NCBI RefSeq assembly: GCF_022548875.1 | Contig: NZ_JAKZEW010000019.1 | Location: 470-64,469, forward strand | Direction: 5' to 3' | Origin: Glycomyces sp. L485 | Lineage (GTDB): Bacteria > Actinomycetota > Actinomycetes > Mycobacteriales > Micromonosporaceae | Length of the DNA stretch: 64,000 nt | Shown: positions 8,560-17,307 of the stretch, one piece after another | Layout of the letters: each line of letters starts with the position of its first letter | How positions within the stretch are numbered: the stretch's first letter is position 1 | The notes under the pieces: generated by a model | Databases searched by the model: none | Seen by the model: the letters and a program-made list of their open reading frames with translations, nothing else | Told to the model about the DNA's origin: nothing | Translations under genes and position numbers: made by a program

Positions 8560-9630
8560 ATGTCCCCGTCTGCAATGCGCCCGGGGTGGCGCGGCCTCAT
8601 CGAGGAATTCCGGGATCGGCTCCCGGTCACCGACGCCACCCCCGTAGTGACGCTCCAAGAGGGAGGGACGCCGTTGCTGCCCGCCCCGGTCATCTCCGAG
8701 AAGACCGGCTGCGACGTCTACCTCAAGATCGAGGGCCTCAACCCGACCGGCTCCTTCAAGGACCGCGGCATGACCATGGCCGTCTCCAAAGCCGTCGAGG
8801 AGGGCTCCAAGGCCGTCATCTGCGCCTCGACCGGCAACACGTCGGCCTCGGCCGCCGCCTACGCGGCCCGCGCGGGGATCACCTGCGCCGTGCTCGTCCC
8901 AGCCGGGAAGATCGCCCTCGGCAAGCTCGCGCAGGCCCTGGTCCACGGCGCGAAACTGCTCCAGCTCGAAGGCAATTTCGACGACTGCCTGACCATCGCG
9001 GACAAGCTCTCCCAGGACTACCCGGTCACGCTGGTCAACCACATCAACCCGAACCGGATCCAGGGGCAGAAGACCGCCGCGTTCGAGGTCGCCGCCGTCC
9101 TCGGCGACGCCCCCGACATCCACTGCCTCCCGGTCGGCAACGCCGGGAACATCACCGCCTACTGGCTGGGCTACAACGAAGACCGCGAGGCCGGGAACGT
9201 CACCAAGCTGCCCCGGATGCTCGGCGTCCAGGCCGCCGGCGCCGCCCCCATCGTGAACGGCCACGTCGTCGAGCACCCGCAGACCATCGCCACCGCCATC
9301 CGCATCGGCAACCCCGCGTCGTGGACCAGGGCACTCGACGCCGAGAAGGAGTCGGGCGGCAGGATCATCGCCGCCACCGACCGCGAGATCCACGCCGCCT
9401 ACATGCTCCTGGCCCGCAGCGAAGGCGTCTTCGTCGAGCTCGCCAGCGCCGCCAGCGTCGCCGGCCTGCTCAAGCAGGCCGAGGCCGGATGGCTCGACAA
9501 AGGCCAGACGGTGGTCTGCACCGTGACCGGCAACGGACTCAAGGACCCCGACTGGGCCGTGTCCACCGCGCCGCAGCCGCTGACCGTCCCGGTGGACGTC
9601 GTCCAGACCGCGACCGCATTGGGACTGTAG
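8560..9630 (+). CDS. thrC: Threonine synthase
   Basis: The product is 356 aa. It converts O-phosphohomoserine to threonine with PLP, the last step of the pathway. The fold-type II core shows the PLP lysine in [10 protein letters not shown] (Lys about 67), the substrate loop [18 protein letters not shown], and the glycine-rich PVGNAGNIT phosphate-binding segment. The length of about 355 aa is that of the short bacterial class. It begins 6 bp after hom. A long open frame on the same strand overlaps it out of frame but is arginine/proline shadow sequence. Confidence 0.96.
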   Translation: MSPSAMRPGWRGLIEEFRDRLPVTDATPVVTLQEGGTPLLPAPVISEKTGCDVYLKIEGLNPTGSFKDRGMTMAVSKAVEEGSKAVICASTGNTSASAAAYAARAGITCAVLVPAGKIALGKLAQALVHGAKLLQLEGNFDDCLTIADKLSQDYPVTLVNHINPNRIQGQKTAAFEVAAVLGDAPDIHCLPVGNAGNITAYWLGYNEDREAGNVTKLPRMLGVQAAGAAPIVNGHVVEHPQTIATAIRIGNPASWTRALDAEKESGGRIIAATDREIHAAYMLLARSEGVFVELASAASVAGLLKQAEAGWLDKGQTVVCTVTGNGLKDPDWAVSTAPQPLTVPVDVVQTATALGL

Positions 9631-9683
9631 TGGTGGAGCAGAACGACCGCAATGTCGCTCGGGGGCGGGAGACGGGTGGGACC

Positions 9684-10601
9684 ATGAGACGGGCAGCGTC
9701 CGTGCGGGTTCCGGCGACCTCCGCCAACCTCGGGCCCGGCTTCGACTCGCTCGGCCTCGCCCTCGAACTGTTCGACGAGGTGACCGCCGCGACGACGGCG
9801 TCCGGCGTCGCAGTCGAAGTGGAGGGTGAAGGCGAAGGGACCGTCGCCTCCGACGAGCGCCACCTGGTCGCCGCCGCCATGCTGCGCACCTTCGAGACGC
9901 TCGGTGTCAAGGCGCCGGGCCTGCACCTGAAGTGCCGCAACCGCATCCCGCATGCGCGCGGCCTCGGCTCCTCCTCAGCGGCGATCGTCGCCGGGATCAT
10001 GCTCGCGGACGAACTCGCCGGGACCGGCATGCCCACGGCCGACAAGCTCGCGCTGGCCAGCGAGATCGAGGGCCACCCCGACAATGTGGCGCCGTGCCTG
10101 CTGGGCGGCTTCACCATCGCTTACACCACTGAGGACGGCGCGCAGGCGGTCGGTCTCGATCCTTCGCCGCGGCTCCGCCCGTGGGCGTTCGTCCCGTCGC
10201 AGAAGGGGCTGACCGCCGCCGCGCGGGCGGCCCTGCCGGAACAGGTCACGTACGCCGACGCGGTCTTCAACCTTTCCCGTGCCGCGCTCCTGGTCGACGC
10301 GGTCACGCGCACGCCCTCGCGGCTGTTCGACGCCACCGACGACCGGCTCCACCAGTCCTACCGGGCGAGCGGGATGCCGGAGAGCATGCACTTGTTGAGG
10401 GAGCTGCGCTCCGCCGGGATAGCGGCCGCGGTGTCGGGGGCGGGGCCGACCGTCATCGCCCTGAGCGTCGAGGGCGGTCCCGTACCGCACGAGGCCGCGG
10501 GGTTCACGGCCATGAAGCTCAGCGTCGCCGACGGTGCGGCCATAGTTCCCACCAGCGCAAACTCTGCCTCGCAGGCGTCGCCGGGGTCTAAGGGCAAGTG
10601 A
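9684..10601 (+). CDS. thrB: Homoserine kinase
   Basis: The product is 305 aa. It phosphorylates homoserine to O-phosphohomoserine using ATP. The GHMP kinase motifs are present: an N-terminal PATSANLGPGFDSLGLAL, the phosphate loop PHARGLGSSSAAIVAG (about 92-107), and a C-terminal AAVSGAGPTVIAL. I chose ATG 9684 because VRVPATSANLGPGFD must lie near the N-terminus and GGGTGGG precedes it. It closes the hom-thrC-thrB block. Downstream lies the long rho leader with its own promoter, so the amino acid operon probably ends here, although I see no strong terminator. Confidence 0.96.
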   Translation: MRRAASVRVPATSANLGPGFDSLGLALELFDEVTAATTASGVAVEVEGEGEGTVASDERHLVAAAMLRTFETLGVKAPGLHLKCRNRIPHARGLGSSSAAIVAGIMLADELAGTGMPTADKLALASEIEGHPDNVAPCLLGGFTIAYTTEDGAQAVGLDPSPRLRPWAFVPSQKGLTAAARAALPEQVTYADAVFNLSRAALLVDAVTRTPSRLFDATDDRLHQSYRASGMPESMHLLRELRSAGIAAAVSGAGPTVIALSVEGGPVPHEAAGFTAMKLSVADGAAIVPTSANSASQASPGSKGK

Positions 10602-10613
10602 TCTTCGGGTCCG

Positions 10614-10643
10614 TTGGTGATATCGGTCCGCGTGCGCTACTAT
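10614..10643 (+). promoter_or_regulatory. Predicted rho promoter
   Basis: TTGGTG (10614-10619) and TACTAT (10638-10643) are separated by 18 bp, a good match to a housekeeping sigma promoter. Transcription would start near 10650, about 495 nt before the rho start codon. Confidence 0.6.
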
Positions 10644-11144
10644 TCCCCGTAGACGACCACCCGGTGTCGTGACTGCTCGAAGCCTTGATTATGCTTGTAG
10701 TCACAACAGCTGCGGCGCATCCAGCGCACGCCTGATCTCTTGTTTGGGTCATCACCCTCAATCATGGATTTGTGACTTTGCATAGCTCTAGCGTGACATG
10801 GCACAGTTCAGACTTCGCATCCGTGAAGTTCCGCGTGTGGCGTTGGGGCCTCGGCTCCGGCGAGTATCGCAATCACGTTTCGCACCGTGCGCGTCGATCA
10901 TCAATCGCGGGCTGTCGAGTCGCAGGCCCAGATGCTCCATCGGAGCAGGGAACGTCTGCTCAGCCGACTGTCCCAGGGTGTACCCAGGACCAGCTGTTGC
11001 ATTACAACCACCGCGCCCATCTGAGAGCGCGCGGTGGGCGAAGCGATGGCGGGACGCAAACCAGAACATCGGCATTGCGGCTATTTGAAAGACGCGGAAA
11101 CTCCTCGAATTCGATTCGAAGTTCTCCGCCAGGGAAGGAATCCA
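10644..11144 (+). other. Long rho 5' leader, no supportable gene
   Basis: The region of about 500 bp holds no gene I can support. Open frames at 10772-11182 and 10798-11088 lack motifs and good start signals. Its composition is less GC-biased than the flanking genes. A strong stem (11008-11016 pairing with 11029-11037, 9 perfect pairs, 12-nt loop) lies about 110 nt before rho and has no T-run after it, so it looks like a leader structure rather than an intrinsic terminator. Long leaders used for autogenous Rho-dependent attenuation are known for rho in other bacteria. That role here is inference. Confidence 0.5.
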
Positions 11145-13115
11145 TTGAGCGACACCACCGGCACGACGTCGGACCGGAATAGCAGTGCGGCGTCGGCTCC
11201 GGGCACACTCCCGGAGACCAAGAAGCGTCGCCGGGCAGGAACCGGTTTGGCCTCTATGCTGATGCCCGAGCTCCAGCAGATGGCGCAATCGCTCGGCATC
11301 ACCGGCGTTGGCCGGATGCGCAAGAGCGAACTGATCGCGGCCATCCAGACGAAGCAGGCTGACGGCTCGGAGTCCGGCGGTGCCAGCGCAGAACAGGAGG
11401 CCCCGCCAGTGCCTGACTCCGAACGAACACCGACCACAGAGGTCACGTCGACCGCCGTCGACGCCGCCCCGACCGAGAGCGCGACCAGCGACTCCGACGA
11501 GGGCGCCGCCGAAGGCGCCGACGCCAAGAGCGGCGGCTCCGTCCGCCGCGCCACTCGCCCCGCAGGGCCGCCGCAGCCGCGGCGCCGACAGGGCCAGGGC
11601 GTGGCCCGCGAAATCGCCGACGGCGAACGCGACGCCGCTCCCGCAGAAGCCAAGAAGACCACCGCGCCCGCCGCCGAAGAGTCCGAGGAGGACCGCCCGG
11701 TCCGGCGCCGCCGGGTCCGCGGAGGCGAGCGAAGCGAGCAGTCCGAGCCCCGCGCCGAGCGCCGCTCCGAGGAGACCGAGACGATCGAGCGCGAAGACCG
11801 CGCCGAGCGCCGCGGCGACCAGCGAGGCGACCAGCGCGACGACTCCGGCGACGGCAACCGCCGCCGCAAGCGCCGCGACCGCTCCGACCGTCGCCGCTCC
11901 AGCGGCAACAACCGCGGGAACGAGGACTTCGAGCGCGGAGGCGGCCAGAACGACGAGCAGCTCGTGCCCGTCGGCGGCATCCTCGACATCCTCGACAACT
12001 ACGCGTTCATCCGCACCACCGGCTACCTGGCCGGCCCGGACGACGTCTACGTGTCGATGTCGCAGGTCCGCAAGCACAGGCTCCGCCGCGGCGACGCCAT
12101 CACCGGTGCGGTCAAACCCAGCCGCGGAGGCAACGACGAGGGCAACGGGCAGGGCGGCGGCAAGCAGCGCCGCGAGAAGTACAACCCGCTCGTCCGCCTC
12201 GACACCGTCAACGGCATGAGCCCCGACGACGCCAAGAACCGCGACGACTTCTACAAGCTCACGCCGCTGTACCCGCAGGAGCGCCTGCGCCTGGAGACCG
12301 AGCCGAACGCGATCACCTGCCGGGTCATCGACCTGGTGGCACCGATCGGCAAGGGCCAGCGGGCCCTCATCGTCTCCCCGCCCAAGGCCGGCAAGACGAT
12401 GGTGCTCCAGGCGATCGCGAACGCGATCACCACGAACAACCCGGAGTGCCACCTGATGGTGGTCCTGGCCGACGAGCGGCCCGAAGAGGTCACCGACATG
12501 CAGCGCTCGGTCAAGGGCGAGGTCATCGCCTCGACCTTCGACCGCCCGCCGTCGGACCACACCACCGTCGCCGAACTCGCGATCGAGCGCGCCAAGCGCC
12601 TGGTCGAACTCGGCCACGACGTGGTCGTCCTTCTCGACTCGATCACCCGACTGGGCCGGGCGTACAACAACGCCTCCCCGGCCTCGGGCCGGATCCTGTC
12701 GGGAGGCATCGACTCCACCGCGCTCTACCCGCCGAAACGGTTCCTGGGTGCGGCCCGGAACATCGAGCACGGCGGCTCGTTGACGATCCTCGGCACCGCG
12801 CTGGTCGAGACCGGCTCCATGGGCGACACGGTCATCTTCGAGGAGTTCAAGGGCACCGGCAACGCCGAGCTCAAGCTCGACCGCAAGATCGCCGAGAAGC
12901 GCACCTGGCCGGCCATCGACGTCCACCAGTCGAGCACCCGCAAGGACGAGCTCATGATGAGCCCCGAGGAGCAGGCCGTCATGCTGAAGCTCCGCCGGGT
13001 CCTGTCCTCGCTGGAGCCCCAGCAGGCCATCGACCTGCTCATCGACCGGCTCAAGAAGACGCAGACGAACGCCGAGTTCCTGATGTCGATCGTCAAGACG
13101 ACGCCCGGGGACTAG
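11145..13115 (+). CDS. rho: Transcription termination factor Rho
   Basis: The product is 656 aa, far longer than the 420 aa E. coli Rho, because actinobacterial Rho carries a large charged insert. The order is a Rho N-terminal helical domain (about 25-70, LASMLMPELQQMAQSLGI), a low-complexity Arg/Asp/Glu-rich insert (about 75-270), a CSD-type RNA-binding domain (GGILDILDNYAFIRTTGYLAGPDDVYVS read in parts), and the RecA-like motor with Walker A PPKAGKTMVL (about 412) and the LLDSITRL segment. It acts as a hexameric RNA-dependent ATPase that ends transcription. The TTG at 11145 is chosen because GGGAAGGAA lies 6 nt upstream and homologues start at this SDTT-like sequence. Confidence 0.96.
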   Translation: MSDTTGTTSDRNSSAASAPGTLPETKKRRRAGTGLASMLMPELQQMAQSLGITGVGRMRKSELIAAIQTKQADGSESGGASAEQEAPPVPDSERTPTTEVTSTAVDAAPTESATSDSDEGAAEGADAKSGGSVRRATRPAGPPQPRRRQGQGVAREIADGERDAAPAEAKKTTAPAAEESEEDRPVRRRRVRGGERSEQSEPRAERRSEETETIEREDRAERRGDQRGDQRDDSGDGNRRRKRRDRSDRRRSSGNNRGNEDFERGGGQNDEQLVPVGGILDILDNYAFIRTTGYLAGPDDVYVSMSQVRKHRLRRGDAITGAVKPSRGGNDEGNGQGGGKQRREKYNPLVRLDTVNGMSPDDAKNRDDFYKLTPLYPQERLRLETEPNAITCRVIDLVAPIGKGQRALIVSPPKAGKTMVLQAIANAITTNNPECHLMVVLADERPEEVTDMQRSVKGEVIASTFDRPPSDHTTVAELAIERAKRLVELGHDVVVLLDSITRLGRAYNNASPASGRILSGGIDSTALYPPKRFLGAARNIEHGGSLTILGTALVETGSMGDTVIFEEFKGTGNAELKLDRKIAEKRTWPAIDVHQSSTRKDELMMSPEEQAVMLKLRRVLSSLEPQQAIDLLIDRLKKTQTNAEFLMSIVKTTPGD

Positions 13116-13125
13116 CGCGGCCGTT

Positions 13126-13160
13126 CCGTGAGGCCGCTCTGGTTGAGAGCGGCCTCACGG
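13126..13160 (+). terminator. rho terminator overlapping rpmE promoter
   Basis: A perfect 15-bp stem (13126-13140 with 13146-13160) has the 5-nt loop ggttg and sits 10 bp after the rho stop. The sequence after it is cctaaaattgtg rather than a T-run. TAAAAT at 13163-13168 is a good -10 box for the following rpmE gene, so terminator and promoter share this stretch. Confidence 0.65.
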
Positions 13161-13207
13161 CCTAAAATTGTGTGTCGGTGCGCCGCCGGGCGCGCCTGTT
13201 GCCAAGT

Positions 13208-13265
13208 GCCTCGAGTGTCGAGGCCTGATGCGGTACCGGTTCACGGTCCGAGCTCGCTCGGACCG
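13208..13265 (+). promoter_or_regulatory. Structured rpmE leader, candidate L31 autoregulatory RNA
   Basis: Two hairpins precede rpmE. The first is 13208-13214 paired with 13218-13224 around a gtg loop; the second is 13244-13252 paired with 13257-13265 around a ctcg loop. Both are perfectly paired, and the second ends 16 nt before the GAAAGGGAAG ribosome binding site. Ribosomal protein leaders upstream of L31 genes have been described in Actinobacteria. Whether this one matches that RNA family needs a covariance-model search. Confidence 0.45.
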
Positions 13266-13292
13266 ACCCGGCGACCGAGAGAAAGGGAAGCA

Positions 13293-13523
13293 ATGAAGCA
13301 GGGCATCCACCCTGAATACGCCGTCACGGAGGTGACCTGCTCCTGCGGGAACAGCTTCACCACCCGCTCGACGGCGACCAGCGGCAAGATCCAGGCTGCG
13401 ACGTGCAACAAGTGCCACCCGTTCTACACGGGCAAGCAGCGCATCCTCGACACCGGCGGTCGCGTGGCCAAGTTCAAGGCCCGCTACGCCAAGGCGCAGG
13501 AGAAGACCCAGGCCGGCAAGTAG
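13293..13523 (+). CDS. rpmE: 50S ribosomal protein L31, zinc-binding type
   Basis: The product is 76 aa, normal for L31. It is a large-subunit protein at the central protuberance that helps bridge the subunits. The Cys-rich form is present: TCSCGN near residue 16 and [10 protein letters not shown] near residue 37, the CxC...CxxC set that holds zinc. ATG 13293 follows a strong AAAGGGAAG site. Genomes with this C+ form often also have a C- paralogue used in zinc starvation; none is in this window. It has its own promoter and terminator. Confidence 0.97.
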   Translation: MKQGIHPEYAVTEVTCSCGNSFTTRSTATSGKIQAATCNKCHPFYTGKQRILDTGGRVAKFKARYAKAQEKTQAGK

Positions 13524-13527
13524 CTTC

Positions 13528-13572
13528 AGCGCGCAGCGCCCGTGCCCGAGGCACGGGCGCTGCGCGCTTTTT
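13528..13572 (+). terminator. Intrinsic terminator after rpmE
   Basis: A perfect 18-bp stem (13528-13545 with 13551-13568) with a ccgag loop, followed by five T (13568-13572). It begins 4 bp after the rpmE stop codon and isolates rpmE from prfA. Confidence 0.93.
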
Positions 13573-13610
13573 GTCCGCTGAACCACCGGCCTGCTCTTCG
13601 AAGGGACCAC

Positions 13611-14702
13611 ATGTCTACCGCCGCTGACAACCGCCTGGCCTCGCTCCTCGCCGAGTACCACGACCTCGAGGCGCAGATGGGCGACCCCGCCCTGCACGCC
13701 GACCCGGCCCAGGCCAAGCGCGTCGGCCGCCGCTACGCCGAGCTCACCCCGGTCGCCAAGACCGCCGTCGAGATCGCGAGCGCCAAGGACGACCTGGAGA
13801 CCGCCGCCGAGCTCGCCGGCGAGGACGCCGAGTTCGCCGAAGAGGCCGAGCGCCTCCGCAAGACGATTCCCGAGCTGGAGTCCAAGCTCGCCGAGCTGAT
13901 GATCCCGCGCGACCCCGACGACTCCAAAGACGTCATCATCGAGATCAAGGCCGGTGCAGGCGGCGAGGAGTCGGGCCTGTTCGCGGGCGACCTCATGCGC
14001 ATGTACCTGCGCTACTTCGAACGCCGTGGCTGGGCCGTCGAGACCCTGGAGATGGTGCCGACCGACCTCGGCGGCATCAAGGACTCCTCGATCGCGGTGC
14101 GCACCAAGGGAGCCCCCGAAGGCGGCAACGGGGTGTGGTCCCGCATGAAGTTCGAGGGCGGCGTCCACCGCGTCCAGCGCGTCCCGGTCACCGAGTCCCA
14201 GGGGCGCGTCCACACCTCGGCCGCGGCCGTCGTCGTCATGCCCGAGGCCGAAGAGGTCGACGTCGAGCTCAACATGAACGACGTCCGCGTCGACGTCTAC
14301 CGCTCCTCCGGTCCCGGCGGGCAGTCGGTCAACACCACCGACTCGGCCGTCCGCCTCACCCACGAGCCCACCGGCATCGTCGTCACCTCGCAGAACGAGA
14401 AGAGCCAGCTCCAGAACAAGGAGGCCGCGCTCCGAGTCCTGCGCGCCCGCCTGCTCGCCAAGCAGCAGGAGGAGGCCGACGCCGCCGCGGGCGAGGCCCG
14501 CCGTTCGCAGGTGCGCACCGCCGACCGTTCCGAGCGGATCCGCACCTACAACTTCCCGCAGAACCGGCTCACCGACCACCGGATCGGCTTCACCGCCTAC
14601 AACCTCGACCACGTGATGGAAGGCGAGCTCGACGAGGTCCTCGACGCCCTCGCCACCGCAGACCGGGCCGAGCGCATGGCCGGCGGAGATGACAAGCACT
14701 AA
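13611..14702 (+). CDS. prfA: Peptide chain release factor 1
   Basis: The product is 363 aa. It reads UAA and UAG stop codons and triggers peptide release. Domain order is the helical domain 1 (about 1-100), the codon-recognition domain with the PxT-type tripeptide in [14 protein letters not shown] (about 191-204), which marks RF1 rather than RF2, and the catalytic [10 protein letters not shown] loop (GGQ about 236-238) whose Gln is methylated by PrmC. The start at ATG 13611 follows GAAGGGACC. Its last 14 bases overlap prmC, so factor and modifying enzyme are translationally coupled. Confidence 0.97.
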   Translation: MSTAADNRLASLLAEYHDLEAQMGDPALHADPAQAKRVGRRYAELTPVAKTAVEIASAKDDLETAAELAGEDAEFAEEAERLRKTIPELESKLAELMIPRDPDDSKDVIIEIKAGAGGEESGLFAGDLMRMYLRYFERRGWAVETLEMVPTDLGGIKDSSIAVRTKGAPEGGNGVWSRMKFEGGVHRVQRVPVTESQGRVHTSAAAVVVMPEAEEVDVELNMNDVRVDVYRSSGPGGQSVNTTDSAVRLTHEPTGIVVTSQNEKSQLQNKEAALRVLRARLLAKQQEEADAAAGEARRSQVRTADRSERIRTYNFPQNRLTDHRIGFTAYNLDHVMEGELDEVLDALATADRAERMAGGDDKH

Positions 14703-15531
14703 CTGGTCCACGGCCGTCGCCGAAGCCGCCGGGAGGCTCGCCGCCGCCGGCGTCCCCTCGCCGCGCGTCGACGCCGAACTGCTCGCCGCCCACGTCTCCG
14801 GGCTGCGCCGCGGGCAGCTGCTCACCGCCGGCGCCCCGGCAGAGACGGAACTGACCGCGTTCGACTCACTCGTCGCCAGGCGCTGCACCCGCGAGCCGCT
14901 CCAGCACCTGACCGGCTCGGCCGCGTTCCGCTACGCCGAGCTGGCCGTCGGCCCCGGTGTGTTCGTGCCCAGGCCCGAGACCGAGCTGCTCGTGGACTGG
15001 GCCCTGGACCACCTTCCCGAAGGCGCCACCGTCATCGACGCCTGCTCCGGGTCGGGCGCGATCGCCCGGTCCATCGCCACCGAGCGCCCCGACTCCAAGG
15101 TGTGGGCCGTGGAGGCCGACCCCGACGCCTTCGAATGGATGGAGTCGAACCTCGCCGGCACCGGCGCGAACCCCGTCCTCGCCGACGCCGTCGCAAGAGG
15201 CACCCTCGCCGAACTCGACGGGCTGGTCGACCTCGTCGTGGCCAACCCGCCGTACGTCCCGATGGACATCGAGGTCGCCCCTGAAGTCGAGTTCGACCCC
15301 TCCGGAGCGGTCTACGCCGACGCCGCGGGCCTCGCGGTCATCCAACCGCTCGCGCTGCGCGCGGCGCGCTGGCTCAGGCCCGGCGGCTGGTACGGCTTCG
15401 AGCACGACGACACTCATGGCCGGGCCGCCCCAGAGATCCTGCGGGTGTCGGGCTTCACCGACGTCGCCGACCACGAGGACCTGGCGGGGCGCGCGCGCTT
15501 CGCCACAGGACGGATAGAGTTGTCGCCGTGA
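14689..15531 (+). CDS. prmC: Release factor glutamine methyltransferase
   Basis: The product is 280 aa. It methylates the Gln of the GGQ motif in release factors using S-adenosylmethionine. An N-terminal helical domain (about 1-75) precedes the Rossmann methyltransferase with the SAM motif [10 protein letters not shown] and the catalytic NPPYVP (about 186-191), the hallmark of amide N-methylation in this family. [13 protein letters not shown], conserved in PrmC, is also present. The ATG lies inside the prfA 3' end and the stop overlaps the next start as GTGA. Confidence 0.95.
   Translation: MTSTNWSTAVAEAAGRLAAAGVPSPRVDAELLAAHVSGLRRGQLLTAGAPAETELTAFDSLVARRCTREPLQHLTGSAAFRYAELAVGPGVFVPRPETELLVDWALDHLPEGATVIDACSGSGAIARSIATERPDSKVWAVEADPDAFEWMESNLAGTGANPVLADAVARGTLAELDGLVDLVVANPPYVPMDIEVAPEVEFDPSGAVYADAAGLAVIQPLALRAARWLRPGGWYGFEHDDTHGRAAPEILRVSGFTDVADHEDLAGRARFATGRIELSP
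15515..15530 (+). promoter_or_regulatory. -10 box for a leaderless sua5 transcript
   Basis: TAGAGT (15515-15520) inside the last codons of prmC is followed by 7 nt and the GTG start at 15528. This gives a possible internal leaderless promoter in addition to read-through from prfA-prmC. Confidence 0.4.
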
Positions 15532-16250
15532 GGCTGTTCAACTGCAGGAAGATCAAAGACCGCGCCACCGGGCTCAAGTCCGCCACGCGTGCCGTCAACG
15601 GCGGCAAACTCGTCGTGCTCCCGACCGACACCGTCTACGGAATCGGATGCGACGCCTTCTCCCATACCGCTGTGCGGGCGCTGCTCGCCGCGAAGGGCCG
15701 AGGGCGCGACATGGCCCCGCCGGTGCTCATCGGGTCCAAGCGAGCCCTCGACGGGATCGCCTCGAACATCTCCGATTCGGCCAAGGAGATCATCGAGGCG
15801 TTCTGGCCCGGACCGCTCACCGTCGTCGTCCCCTACACGCCGACCCTGACCTGGGACCTCGGCGACACCGACGGGACCGTGGCGGTGCGCATGCCGCTGC
15901 ACCCGCTCGCGCTCGAACTGCTCAAGGAGACCGGCCCGATGGCCGTCTCCTCGGCCAACAAGACCGGGCTGCCTCCCGCCGAGACCGCGGCCGACGCCAA
16001 GACCCAGCTCGGTTCGGACGTCACCGTCTACCTGGAGGCCGGCCCCTCCGATGACAACCGGCCGTCGACCATCGTCGACTGCGTCGCCGACCCGCCGCAG
16101 GTCCTGCGCGAGGGGGCCCTGACCGTCGAGCAGATCCGCAAGATCGTGCCCGACGTGCTCGACGCCGACGGCTACGGCCCCGGCGAGCGCCCCGAAGACC
16201 AGGAGACCGAGGACGAGTCCGCCGAGGAACCCGAGGAAGCGCAGGCATGA
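15528..16250 (+). CDS. L-threonylcarbamoyladenylate synthase (Sua5/YciO/YrdC family)
   Basis: The product is 240 aa. It makes threonylcarbamoyl-AMP from threonine, bicarbonate and ATP, the first step of the t6A37 tRNA modification. The YrdC domain spans about 10-205 with LPTDTVYGIGCDA, the KGR...PVLIGS segment, FWPGPLTVV and RMPLHPLALELL, plus SSANKTG. The C-terminal 35 residues are acidic and lack the separate Sua5 domain of longer relatives, so this is the short TsaC-like form. The GTG start overlaps the prmC stop. Confidence 0.93.
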   Translation: MRLFNCRKIKDRATGLKSATRAVNGGKLVVLPTDTVYGIGCDAFSHTAVRALLAAKGRGRDMAPPVLIGSKRALDGIASNISDSAKEIIEAFWPGPLTVVVPYTPTLTWDLGDTDGTVAVRMPLHPLALELLKETGPMAVSSANKTGLPPAETAADAKTQLGSDVTVYLEAGPSDDNRPSTIVDCVADPPQVLREGALTVEQIRKIVPDVLDADGYGPGERPEDQETEDESAEEPEEAQA

Positions 16251-16795
16251 GCGCGCCCTTCTCGGTCCTGCACGTCTGCACCGGCAACATCTGCCGGTCG
16301 CCGATGTCCGAGCGCATCCTCGACGGGCTCACCGGCGATGACGTGTTCAATCACGGTGCCGGGATCTCCAGCTTCCACGACGGCGATCCGATGCAGGCGA
16401 ACTCCGCCCGCGAACTCGACGAGCGCGGCTTCGAATCCGACGGCCACCGCGCCCGCCACATCGAGCGCGAGCACGTGGAGTCCTCGGACCTGATCCTCGT
16501 CGCCACGGTCGGGCACCTGGACTACATCGCCGACCGCTTCCCCGAATCGGTCGACAAGACCTTCCTGGTCCGCCAGTTCGGGGCCATCGCCGCCGCCACG
16601 GCAGCCGAGCTGCCCGACGGCGACGCGGTCACCAGGGGCAAGGCCCTGGTCGCCACCGCCGCCAAGCGACGCGGAGACTACTCCGAGACCGACCTGTCCG
16701 ACCCCTGGGGCCTGGGCCGCGCGGTCTACTCCCAGATCGCCGACCAGCTCGAGGACGCCCTCGAACCCGTCGCCGACGCCCTGGACGCATCGTGA
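16247..16795 (+). CDS. Low-molecular-weight protein-tyrosine phosphatase
   Basis: The product is 182 aa. It hydrolyses phosphotyrosine through a cysteinyl-phosphate intermediate. The P-loop is HVCTGNICRSP with the C(X)5R signature at Cys11-Arg17, and the general acid loop is DLSDPWG (about 150-156). It overlaps sua5 by 4 bp and the next gene by 4 bp. In other actinomycetes this position, between sua5 and the ATP synthase operon, also holds a phosphatase. No partner kinase is next to it, and the Wzz-like protein at 36250-37878 has lost its kinase motifs, so its substrate is open. Confidence 0.93.
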   Translation: MSAPFSVLHVCTGNICRSPMSERILDGLTGDDVFNHGAGISSFHDGDPMQANSARELDERGFESDGHRARHIEREHVESSDLILVATVGHLDYIADRFPESVDKTFLVRQFGAIAAATAAELPDGDAVTRGKALVATAAKRRGDYSETDLSDPWGLGRAVYSQIADQLEDALEPVADALDAS

Positions 16796-17193
16796 AGACG
16801 GCCCGCGGATTCCTGAAACCGTGCTTCGCCGCAGCGGGGATCGCGGTGGTGCTCGCCGCCTTCATAGGCCTCCTCGTCGACGGCCCGGCGGCCGCCGGGG
16901 GAGCGGCCGCCGGAGTCGCCCTCGCCTCACTCGGCTTCGCCGCATCGGTGTGGGCCGTCGCAGGGGCCGAAAAGATTGACTTCCGTCTCACTTTGCCCGT
17001 GGCTTTGGTCACGTACACGGTCAAACTGACGGTGTTCGCCATTGCACTGTGGGCGGTCAAATCCACGGGCTGGGATGTGGTGTGGCCGATGGCCGTCGGC
17101 ATCATCGGCGGTGCAATTGTATGGCTCACGACACAGGGAATCTGGCTATACAGGGCGAAAATCCCCTATATCGAACTCAGCGATCGCACCTGA
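16792..17193 (+). CDS. AtpI-like integral membrane protein
   Basis: The product is 133 aa with four hydrophobic segments (about 10-30, 37-57, 68-90 and 98-118). Size, topology and place before the ATP synthase genes match the poorly conserved AtpI/hypothetical membrane proteins that precede atpB in actinomycetes, which help assemble the c-ring in some bacteria. There is no diagnostic motif, so the call rests on context and topology. The GTG start overlaps the phosphatase stop as GTGA. A 111-bp gap with a probable promoter separates it from atpZ. Confidence 0.6.
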   Translation: MKTARGFLKPCFAAAGIAVVLAAFIGLLVDGPAAAGGAAAGVALASLGFAASVWAVAGAEKIDFRLTLPVALVTYTVKLTVFAIALWAVKSTGWDVVWPMAVGIIGGAIVWLTTQGIWLYRAKIPYIELSDRT

Positions 17194-17288
17194 AGCGCTT
17201 GTGCCGCTTGTTTCGTTGAGGTTGACAAACGCGCACGAACGCTGCTTGCCTCGTCCGGCCCGGCGCTCGCTTCCCGCGCAGGTCCTGT

Positions 17289-17307
17289 TAGAGTTCACCC
17301 CGACATG
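17289..17307 (+). promoter_or_regulatory. Predicted ATP synthase operon promoter
   Basis: TAGAGT at 17289-17294 is followed by 10 nt and the atpZ ATG at 17305. The mRNA would have a leader of only a few bases. A good TTGACA at 17222-17227 lies too far upstream to pair with it, and no matching -10 for that box was found. Confidence 0.45.

Noticed and set aside
8586-10601. Long open frame on the plus strand across thrC and thrB
   Set aside because: Only its 3' part is thrB. The rest is Arg/Pro/Gly shadow sequence out of frame with thrC, which has complete motifs.
11008-11037. Hairpin as an intrinsic terminator before rho
   Set aside because: The stem is strong, but there is no T-run and rho follows on the same transcript. 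It is kept as leader structure.
10798-11088. Possible small protein in the rho leader
   Set aside because: No ribosome binding site, no domain, Arg/Pro-rich composition, and it overlaps another equally poor frame.
17222-17227. TTGACA as the -35 of the ATP synthase promoter
   Set aside because: No TANNNT sequence lies 16-18 bp downstream. The TAGAGT box near atpZ is too far away to pair with it.
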